Assembly: GCA_023091735.1 (NCBI GenBank)
Contig: JALKBU010000386.1
Span: 1 to 43,846 of the forward strand
DNA from: Trichomonas tenax
Taxonomy: Eukaryota; Parabasalia; Trichomonadida; Trichomonadidae
Length of the DNA stretch: 43,846 nucleotides
Reading direction: 5' to 3'
The notes beneath the pieces were generated by a model that did no database searches, had not been told where the DNA came from, and saw only the letters and a program-made list of their open reading frames with translations. The position numbers and the translations under genes are program-made. The stretch's first letter is position 1; every line of letters starts with the position of its first letter. Below are positions 36,972 to 43,846 of this stretch, piece by piece.

Positions 36972-37514
36972 ATGAGTGAAATATATGAAGGAAACTACGA
37001 ACTGACCAAAACATGGGTTTCGTGTCTCGAGGCAATATCCACAAACTACGACCAACCGCTTTCTGACCATGTTGTAGCTGCTTTAGTTGCAGTTGGGTTT
37101 TTCAAAAACGAAGAAGATGCGAGAAAATCAGATTTCACGTTTACAATGTTCCTAGAAGTATGTCACATGTGTTTGAGGACTAATTTTCGGCCTGAATATA
37201 AGTTTGTTATCGTTTATACAATTTTCGATATATTGTTTGTGCATGATGCTGCACAGGCAGAGCTAAACAAAGCAATGGCGTTATTCGGAATAACTGGAAA
37301 AGAAGTTGCTCTTTACTCTGCAATTTGGTTATTATTCAACCAAATTCCTGGAATTCATCCAGATATCTACTTCGAGAACCTCATTTCGGAAGAAATTCCA
37401 AATTGTATCAAAGATAATGTTAAAGAACAAATGAAAGAATTTATTCTTTCATTAAAGCCTGAATCTACTGTTGCTACATTCAAGCAGATATATGACGCAT
37501 TTCTATCGAAATGA
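36972..37514 (+). CDS. Uncharacterised helical protein, 180 residues
   Basis: The frame opens at 36924 with TTG inside the promoter motif; the ATG at 36972 directly follows the initiator-like box and is preferred. Not recognised. The protein is compact and helical, with two Cys near the middle (EVCHMCLRTNF), no membrane segment and no catalytic motif; the last 40 residues (ISEEIPNCIKDNVKEQMKEF and so on) are amphipathic helix. Protein-like codon use and an uninterrupted frame support it as real. It lies convergent with the SMP-domain gene, 223 bases away. Confidence 0.75.
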   Translation: MSEIYEGNYELTKTWVSCLEAISTNYDQPLSDHVVAALVAVGFFKNEEDARKSDFTFTMFLEVCHMCLRTNFRPEYKFVIVYTIFDILFVHDAAQAELNKAMALFGITGKEVALYSAIWLLFNQIPGIHPDIYFENLISEEIPNCIKDNVKEQMKEFILSLKPESTVATFKQIYDAFLSK

Positions 37515-37737
37515 TCTATCGCAAATATATATATTGTTAAAATAATTTTTCTTTTCAATAAAAATTGTTACTTATTAGACCAAATTACGATGTCTTATCA
37601 ACATCTGTGATACGCATTAGAATAATAAGAGATCTAACAGATATTGAAAAAAAAAATAAAAATTGGTCTAGGATTATATATATTTAAAATACAAGTACAT
37701 TACAATGCGAGGACTGCTAACATCAATATAAAGTGTT

Positions 37738-38454
37738 TCAATGGATTGGTAAATTGAATGTTTTGCCTCTGAGACTTTTGATGGCAAAATTAGAGAACCA
37801 TGTTGAAATTGATTCAATGTGCTTCTGAGATGCATTCCTTGGATCGCCAAGCAATGGTTTGACATCAATATCAACAATGAGATCGTTTCCAATGCAAATA
37901 GATATTTCCTTTGTTTTCTCATTCTTGAATTTAATGGAGACACGGGCAACTAAAAGACACAAAATTAATTCAACAGCGATATTAAAGGAGAAAAGTTGTG
38001 GTAAATCAACAGGTCCACCAGAAACTGTTGCTGAGATCGAAATAGATGGTGTGCCCTGGAAATGAAGAAGGAAACTCAAAATTGTATCATTATCGTCATT
38101 TTTAAGTTGTATTTCAGAAATAAATGGTGCAGAATCTGAATATTTGTATGGTGTTATTGTAGCTTGAGTGAGAATATCTGGTTTCTTTGGCTCAGCAACG
38201 ATTTTTTGATTTAATATTGTGCAAATATCAGAGAGAATTTGTGCGTCAATACGAGCAACGTTCATTCTGGCCAACAAAATATTCAACCAATCGGCTGATT
38301 CAACTTCTTCAGGAGGTTGAATAAATTTTGGATGGCCTTTGAGTCTCTTTGGCTGATACAATATTCCAAGAATAATGAAAGCGAATATAAGGATAACAAT
38401 GGCCATGAAAAAGCCGAATAAATACGTTCCAAAACCAATTTCAACTGTTTTCAT
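37738..38454 (-). CDS. SMP-domain lipid-transfer protein, N-terminally anchored (Mmm1/TEX2/Nvj2-like)
   Basis: 238 residues, ATG at 38454. One membrane helix at about 12-33 (LFGFFMAIVILIFAFIILGI) is followed by a domain opening with VESADWLNILLARMNVARID, the hallmark SMP start (DWLNxLLxR). It continues with LSDICTILNQKI, PDILTQATITPYKYSDSAPF and strands of the tubular lipid-binding fold to the C-terminus. SMP proteins move lipids between membranes at ER contact sites. Trichomonads have hydrogenosomes in place of mitochondria, so the contact partner is open. TTACATGTCA (38506-38515) and TTACTTGTCA (38466-38475) lie just upstream, and TCATTTT lies eight bases before the ATG. Confidence 0.72.
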   Translation of the reverse strand: MKTVEIGFGTYLFGFFMAIVILIFAFIILGILYQPKRLKGHPKFIQPPEEVESADWLNILLARMNVARIDAQILSDICTILNQKIVAEPKKPDILTQATITPYKYSDSAPFISEIQLKNDDNDTILSFLLHFQGTPSISISATVSGGPVDLPQLFSFNIAVELILCLLVARVSIKFKNEKTKEISICIGNDLIVDIDVKPLLGDPRNASQKHIESISTWFSNFAIKSLRGKTFNLPIH

Positions 38455-38465
38455 TAAAAATGATT

Positions 38466-38515
38466 TTACTTGTCAGGATTTGATTACTTGTTATATTTAT
38501 ATAATTTACATGTCA
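38466..38515 (-). promoter_or_regulatory. Two TTACRTGWCA-type motifs upstream of the SMP gene
   Basis: TTACTTGTCA at 38466-38475 (11 bases from the ATG) and exact TTACATGTCA at 38506-38515. Both sit in the 129-base gap between the SMP gene and the end of the next minus-strand gene. Confidence 0.55.
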
Positions 38516-38583
38516 AAATTTTGTAATTTTATCTAAAAATCAAACAAATGCTTTTAAACATAAATAATCAATAATATTTGTGG

Positions 38584-41500
38584 TTATCCGCCACCGATGA
38601 TTGATCCGATGTTAATGTTAGCTCTTGAGATTAAATCCTTCATTGATTCATCGAGTTTGGTCGCTTCTTCGAGAATTGGAACAACAATGGAATCTCTTTC
38701 GAACTCTAAGTGTATCTTCATCAATTCCACGAGATCTTCCTTTTCACTTGGATCAAGGACTTCATCCATCTTCAGCTTTGCCCATCTTTCTGCGACATCC
38801 CTCTCTCTGAGGAAAATGCTCTGTCTTGCAAGCGCGCAAAGGACGATAGAAGGTGCTGCGCCAACAAAACACTCCATCTGCCCTGTTGCATCGAGAGCAT
38901 CGATTGTGCGCCAAAACTGGGCCTTCTGCTCTGTACCCATAGCATGGAGAAGTGACATATCTGTCCACGAGAATGCAGTGAAGAGAGATGAAACTGTTGA
39001 GAACAAACCAGACGTTTCAAGTGTGAAAGATATTGTTTGGTCAACAGATGGTTGTCCCTCCATAGCAATAGGATCAGAATATAGTGTGAGAAGGAAGAGA
39101 AGAATGGAAACCATTTCAACTTCGCTCAAGAGTTTGACGAATCCTGTGGAAAGGAGAAGGAATGTCGCGTACTGGAAATGATCAACAGCTAAACGCCATG
39201 AATGGAACGAGAGCGGTGGGTGGAGAGCTCTTATTTGAAGAACTACTTCCATTGCTGTCTCTTCTTCACATCCGAAGAATTGGAGGACGCCAAGATCATG
39301 GAATGTCTGCATGATTCCCTTCAGCATGTCGTCTTCGTCCATAATAGTGAAATCGAGTGCTGTCGTGGAAAGGAACTCACCACTGTTTCCAGCTTCATCA
39401 TCAATGATTGGCATTGATCCCTGCTTGCTTAGTTTAGGGATTGTCTTGTTAGAAGTGTTGAAACCACGGGCATCAAGTCCATTAAGTGATGATAATGCTT
39501 TCAGCAAGTTGATAGTTCTTTCTGTGAGATCGGCGGTATTCGCAAACACAATATCAGGAATGTGAGCGCATGTAATATCAACCATCGATGTCGGGAGTGG
39601 TTTAAAGTCATCGATTAATATCTGCACTTCTTGCCAGACTTTGAAACTTGCGTCAAATTGGTTTTCAAATAGAGCGATATTGATGAAGTCAATCAACTTC
39701 TTCTTCCTGTTATAGTAAATATCTTTCAGAGCACCTTCAAGAACGCTTCCACAGATTCTCTGCCACATCTTAATCATCTTCAGGACACTGCCTTGATTTA
39801 TCTCCTCCTTGTCAGCAGGATTGTTGGAGTCGCCGTTTGTCCAAGAAAGAAGCCTTCCGGATGATATTGATGTTCTAAATGTGTTCAAGATTGAAAGCGA
39901 TGAAGCTTGGGGTGGAATAAACTTTCTGCGCTCTTCATTGTGACTTTGTGCAGGCTTTGGAGGCAAGATCTGAGCAGATTTATCTTCACCGCCAAACTTG
40001 AGGACGCCAATGACAGAGTAGTTTGTATTTAGAACTGGGAAATATAGCGTTTTTGTGTTATCAACATTATCTTCAATTTCAATGACTGAGCCTGTCTTGC
40101 AGCATTTTGATGCTGGATGATCAGACGAGAGGCTGATAACATCGATCTCTTCACTATATTTATCGATCAATTCGTTCCTGAAACGGTCAACAGTGTAAAG
40201 GCAGACAGATGTAAAGTGTGTGTTCTCTCTGAAGAACTTATTCATTCTCTGGATCATTGTCATGAGGTCTGTTGGGGATTTAAGGCTGGCAATGACATCG
40301 GTGAGAGCCTCTGCTTGGCCCACTTGCCTTTTAGATTCTGCGATTGTCTTTTTCAGCTTCTTATTCTTCCATGCGCTTTGCAAAATCGGAAGCATATGTG
40401 CGCAAATCGTGCTCAAAGCTTCTTCATCGAGTGCTGTGAAACTTGGTAGCTCCTTCTTGTTATATAGAACGACAGCCCAATATACTTTAGAGCTGTCCAA
40501 AATTGGTGAAACGAGGAGAGAACTACTGAATGAATTTTCATCATAACAGTCAATGGCAGAGTCATAATGCTCTGAAAATTGAGGTTTCGTTGAGTTAATA
40601 GTTTGTCTGTACGTAATGGCTGTTCCAACGATACCTGTTATAGGTATCGGCTCTTCTAGAGTTTCGTACTTTGTCAGTTCTCTGACAACACCTTTTTCAA
40701 TCGAAACTTTGAATAATTTCACTGATTCGCAGCTGAAAAAGTCTGTGAAACTCGTGAAAATGTGGTCAACAATTGATGACATTTCACTCGCAGTACAAAG
40801 AGAAACATAGTTATACACTGCTTGTTGGAAAGCCTGAGTTCTCTTCCGAGAGAGTTCTGACTTTTCGAGGCCTGGAATCATTAACGCAATTGATCTTGCC
40901 AGCATTGATGTTGTCAAGTAATCTCTATCCTTGATGCCACCAACTTTATCGAACAAGCAGAGAATTCCCTCAACTTGATACTGTGAAACAACAGACAGAA
41001 CAGGCATAATAAAGATCTTTTTGTTCTCTTGGATGATTGGTGTGTCTGCTTGTGAAACTTCTGGATCATCAGAGTTTGATTCGATTGGGTTTTGGGAAAC
41101 AATGGCGCGCTGGAAGATGCCTTGTTTAAGCGGGAATCTCAGCTGGATTTTCTCTTTCAAGAAGACAAGTTCATCTGTTGACTGTTCATACTTCAAGAAG
41201 AAAGCACGTGGGCAATTATAGAAAATAGGGAATCTTGTTTCGATGAGAGAAGTCATCTCGCAGATTGTTGGAACATTGTACATGTCAGTGATCAACTGCT
41301 GGAATGCAGCCAAGTGGCGGCAATCGGCAATAAAAGCCTGAAAGAACTGCTGTCGAACAGGAATTTCCCAGCCTTCAATAATCGTTGGAAAACCGGAAAA
41401 TCTCTGATTATCATCAACAAAAAGAGTGCAATATGACATCAGCGCGAGAGGATACTTCTCGAAGAACTGTTGGAAGTTTTGCGTTTCTTGTAAATCTTGT

Positions 41501-41988
41501 AAAATTATGTCAAGTGGAGATTTGTTATAATAGTTTTGCCTGGATTGCGCAAATGCGTGTGAAGGATGTGTATTTGCATTTGGAGATGAGACATCACCTG
41601 CTGGTTGATGTGTTAGTTGTGTATCAAACTCTGCAAAGAGATTTGATGCAGAATCACTTTGATAAATGTTTCTATCTTTCGTAAGCTTTTCATTTCTATC
41701 ACGTGCACTTCTTGATTGTGTATATAATGAATCATATGTTTGAGTTCCTGTAATAATCGGAATATCTCCAAAAGATTCTGAAGAAGCACCGAGGGATGCA
41801 CCAAATATCGTAATTAAATCCTTTTGCTCGGTTAAAATCGCTTGTAATTCCTTTTCTTCTTGACGAAGTTTTGCTAATTGTCTCTCTTTCGCGTCATGGA
41901 ATGTGTGAAGCTCCATAAGACGTTCTGCCTCAAAAGTATGCTCGCGTAGAAGTTCGCTGGCACTGCTAAAGTGCACACGATCTCCCAT
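38584..41988 (-). CDS. Three-GAF protein with a degenerate cyclic-nucleotide phosphodiesterase domain
   Basis: 1134 residues, ATG at 41988. A short N-terminal coiled coil (about 20-58) is followed by three GAF-like modules: about 240-385 (ending in IFIMPVLSVVSQYQVEGILCLF), about 390-555 (with SSLLVSPILDSSKVYWAVVLYNK) and about 565-680 (with LYFPVLNTNYSVIGVLKFGG). The C-terminus has the PDE catalytic fold: MQTFHDLGVLQFF, then SFHSWRLAVDHFQYATFLLL (PDE TYHNWRHAFNVCQ) near residue 925. The second metal-ligand His is Leu, and the HDxDH motif is replaced by YSDPI (about 968-972). GAF modules bind cyclic nucleotides or other ligands; with the metal site gone, the protein should sense rather than hydrolyse. 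Confidence 0.78.
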   Translation of the reverse strand: MGDRVHFSSASELLREHTFEAERLMELHTFHDAKERQLAKLRQEEKELQAILTEQKDLITIFGASLGASSESFGDIPIITGTQTYDSLYTQSRSARDRNEKLTKDRNIYQSDSASNLFAEFDTQLTHQPAGDVSSPNANTHPSHAFAQSRQNYYNKSPLDIILQDLQETQNFQQFFEKYPLALMSYCTLFVDDNQRFSGFPTIIEGWEIPVRQQFFQAFIADCRHLAAFQQLITDMYNVPTICEMTSLIETRFPIFYNCPRAFFLKYEQSTDELVFLKEKIQLRFPLKQGIFQRAIVSQNPIESNSDDPEVSQADTPIIQENKKIFIMPVLSVVSQYQVEGILCLFDKVGGIKDRDYLTTSMLARSIALMIPGLEKSELSRKRTQAFQQAVYNYVSLCTASEMSSIVDHIFTSFTDFFSCESVKLFKVSIEKGVVRELTKYETLEEPIPITGIVGTAITYRQTINSTKPQFSEHYDSAIDCYDENSFSSSLLVSPILDSSKVYWAVVLYNKKELPSFTALDEEALSTICAHMLPILQSAWKNKKLKKTIAESKRQVGQAEALTDVIASLKSPTDLMTMIQRMNKFFRENTHFTSVCLYTVDRFRNELIDKYSEEIDVISLSSDHPASKCCKTGSVIEIEDNVDNTKTLYFPVLNTNYSVIGVLKFGGEDKSAQILPPKPAQSHNEERRKFIPPQASSLSILNTFRTSISSGRLLSWTNGDSNNPADKEEINQGSVLKMIKMWQRICGSVLEGALKDIYYNRKKKLIDFINIALFENQFDASFKVWQEVQILIDDFKPLPTSMVDITCAHIPDIVFANTADLTERTINLLKALSSLNGLDARGFNTSNKTIPKLSKQGSMPIIDDEAGNSGEFLSTTALDFTIMDEDDMLKGIMQTFHDLGVLQFFGCEEETAMEVVLQIRALHPPLSFHSWRLAVDHFQYATFLLLSTGFVKLLSEVEMVSILLFLLTLYSDPIAMEGQPSVDQTISFTLETSGLFSTVSSLFTAFSWTDMSLLHAMGTEQKAQFWRTIDALDATGQMECFVGAAPSIVLCALARQSIFLRERDVAERWAKLKMDEVLDPSEKEDLVELMKIHLEFERDSIVVPILEEATKLDESMKDLISRANINIGSIIGGG

Positions 41989-42430
41989 GAATAATAAAAC
42001 GAAGAAAAAGTGCTAGATTTTATAAAAAGTGACGAGATTTAATTGATTTTTGACAAGTAAAATAATTTTGGAATGTAAATTATTATCATTGTTTTTGAAG
42101 AAGTCACTCCACATCCTAATTTCATACCTACTTAAGCCTATGATCCCTTTTTTTGCCAGTCACTTATATACATCAATTCCTTTATAGCCCTTAACTTTCA
42201 GCTAACAGTTTCAAAATACCAAAAATATGAAAATTAATTCTCAAATTTTTATACTTATTACATGCTCATCTTATATTTAATGTCAGTGTATTCCACGTGT
42301 TACTTTCAAAATCCCAAAAGAAACAATATTTTGCAATTCAGAATAAATATTACTGTACTGAAAGGCAAAGATTAACTAAATAATAACCTCTACCACTAAG
42401 CTTTATTTACTAGTTCACCAGATTTCAAAA
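41989..42430. other. Intergenic spacer
   Basis: Promoter side of the GAF/PDE gene at its left end. Otherwise AT-rich with no supported feature. Confidence 0.45.
42051..42060 (-). promoter_or_regulatory. TGACAAGTAA motif upstream of the GAF/PDE gene
   Basis: One-base variant of the TTACRTGWCA motif (reverse complement TTACTTGTCA), 62 bases from the ATG at 41988. A GCACTTTT initiator-like box lies between it and the ATG on the coding strand. Confidence 0.4.
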
Positions 42431-42724
42431 TTACGAACTTTTAGTTTTTCTCGAATTGTTTATCGAAAAACTATCAATTACTTCATCGTATCCGAATTTT
42501 GCAAAGTAAGCTATTAATACGTCATTTTCTATTTTAACATTTTCTTCAATTATATATTCTGAATCAAAAATTTTTCTTGAATAAAAAGTTCTTTTGTAAA
42601 GTACAATAATGCTATTTAGTAAAGTATACAAATAAAGCTTTAACATTGATAAAATTGTTGAGGGGAAAAAAAAATATTTTATGATTGAACTAAAAGTATG
42701 CAAAATTGTTTGAGGTTGATGCAC
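42431..42724 (-). other. Weak ORF, 97 codons
   Basis: Opens with GTG, not ATG; the first ATG starts MLKLYLYTLLN. The second half (YIIEENVKIENDVLIAYFAK) is protein-like but no family is recognised. It may be the end of a decayed gene or a chance ORF. Confidence 0.2.
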
Positions 42725-42840
42725 ACGTAAACTTTTGTTAGTTGTACCGGATACATTTGGTGTTAAAGTTTAGCTACACTGGATAAATAATTAAACAAGC
42801 GGGGAAAAAGCGTATTTTTCATAAAAACTGAAAACTATTG

Positions 42841-43185
42841 ATGTCACAACAACAAGCAGAACCGAAACCATCAAGATTCAATCTTGATTGAGGTCTTGAC
42901 ATGGCTCAGCAACATGAAAAAATTAAAATAACGTATTTATGTAAAAAATACGTTATTTTAATGCAATGCTTTTTATATCCCCATAAGCGCATTAGTATGC
43001 TGTTTATTAGTTGGATTTCTATAATCTATGTATCAAAACAAAAATCATGCAAAACAAAATATGATCAGCTCAAAATCAGAGATAAGAGCTTAATAATAAG
43101 CAGGTACTTTATCCACTCACATCCGATCATATCAGTGTTAGTTAATTACGATATTTACCTCGCAAATCGCAAGAAGTTGATCTGA
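42841..43185 (+). pseudogene. Possible broken gene start
   Basis: An ATG at 42841 encodes MSQQQAEPKPSRFNLD and stops at a TGA (42889-42891). The same frame stays open afterwards, with GLDMAQQHEKIK and more residues to 43185. The polar, Gln/Pro-rich opening looks like a genuine N-terminus, but the later sequence is hydrophobic and of AT-driven composition. No family is recognised. A 17-bp hairpin interrupts the frame at 42922-42962. Confidence 0.25.
42922..42962. repeat. Perfect 17-bp inverted repeat (hairpin) containing TAACGTAT
   Basis: Arms ATTAAAATAACGTATTT at 42922-42938 and its exact complement at 42946-42962, with a seven-base loop (ATGTAAA). Each arm contains the TAACGTAT 8-mer seen near three gene starts. 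It may be a structural element or a paired protein-binding site. Confidence 0.65.
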
Positions 43186-43846
43186 ATTTGGTCATCCTTG
43201 ATATTGAAGACCAAATTACTAAAACATATTAATATGAAAGATCTAGGCTTATCATAGGCATATATAGAAGATGTAAAATAACCCATGATATGCATGAATT
43301 TATATATTCACATCTAAAAACTCAAAATTATGTTTTTTTAGACTCATAATTGGAAATTTCATATAAAATTTAGAATATTTACAGATTTGATTATTGGCCT
43401 TGCCAAAATAATTATTGAAATATTGCAGAAAAATAACATTTTAATAATTTTTTGAAAAATCACACTTTTTCGGTCTTGTGTCAGAAAACGTTATTTTTTC
43501 TGAATTATTTGGCTTAGATACTTTGAAATATCAATTTATATAACATATAGAGTCTATAATTTGTGGCTGTCAGATTCAAAAAGCGAAAATTTGACACATT
43601 TTTTATTCTTCCATTAGATAGTACTCTCAGTAGAGAATCTATATTGTTTAATAAAATTTTAAAAATATTATTTTTTGGGAGTGGAATGACCTCTGTTTTT
43701 GATCTGTAAAGAAGGGAAAATTTTTCCTTCTGCGGTGTAGTCCCGCGACCTTCATAACTTTTTATCTGATCAATATTTTTTCGATTTGAAAGTACTTTCA
43801 TGTACTTATTGATAGTTGTCTATCCAGTGGTGTAAGTGGCACAGTC
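43186..43846. other. Right-end region without a supported gene
   Basis: AT-rich. A minus-strand ORF with ATG at 43801 (95 codons to 43514) contains KSYEGRGTTPQKEKFSLLYR but matches nothing recognised, and could be a chance ORF or the end of a degraded gene. No motif copies are found. Confidence 0.3.

Noticed and set aside
1..43846. CRISPR array, bacterial operons, Shine-Dalgarno sites
   Set aside because: No regularly spaced direct repeats are seen; the gene content is eukaryotic, so bacterial signals were not annotated.

Overview
This is an AT-rich stretch of eukaryotic nuclear DNA, most likely from a parabasalid protist (a trichomonad, probably Tritrichomonas or a close relative). The reasons are long intronless genes, short intergenic gaps, initiator-like CATTTWT boxes about 10 nt in front of several start codons, a short R2R3 Myb protein, a subtilisin with a C-terminal membrane anchor, and a decayed surface-protein gene with FxxN repeats. 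The species call is inference; no rRNA gene or other species marker is present.

Layout from left to right. 0.5-8 kb (+): a tail-anchored TBC Rab-GAP, a 951-residue coiled-coil protein, and a 3-kb Raptor (TORC1 scaffold) pseudogene with four in-frame stops and two frameshifts. 8.4-13.7 kb: a small GTPase, a CFAP36/BART-domain ciliary protein and a TAF1 homologue. 14.2-18.3 kb (-): a membrane-anchored subtilisin whose reading frame has no usable ATG, then a broken surface-protein fragment. 19.3-26.2 kb (-): a protein with a duplicated CAP-like C-terminus, an unrecognised helical protein, a tRNA-Ala(AGC) on the + strand, and an armadillo-repeat protein. 26.6-30 kb (-): two likely axonemal proteins with a 233-bp MITE-like palindrome between them. 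30.2-32.9 kb (+): a NELF-C/D (TH1) homologue and a Myb R2R3 protein. 33.4-42 kb: a USP-fold protein lacking catalytic Cys and His, a membrane GT8-fold protein lacking DxD, an unrecognised 180-residue protein, an SMP-domain lipid-transfer protein, and a three-GAF protein ending in a metal-less phosphodiesterase fold. The last 1.8 kb holds only weak or broken ORFs.

Functional themes: transcription (TAF1, NELF-C/D, Myb), flagellar structure (CFAP36-like, TPH-type and SAXO-like proteins), membrane traffic and contacts (TBC, small GTPase, SMP), and three predicted pseudoenzymes in one 8.6-kb block. Genes are separately oriented and look individually transcribed; there is no operon logic.

The most interesting non-gene signals are a ten-base motif, TTACRTGWCA, found about a dozen times and almost only just upstream of genes; a second 8-mer, ATACGTTA, close to the ATG of three neighbouring genes; and the CATTTWT initiator-like box. 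Start codons were chosen as ATG; where the open frame extends further 5' only through TTG or GTG, the first ATG was used. All family assignments come from reading motifs by eye; no database search was run.
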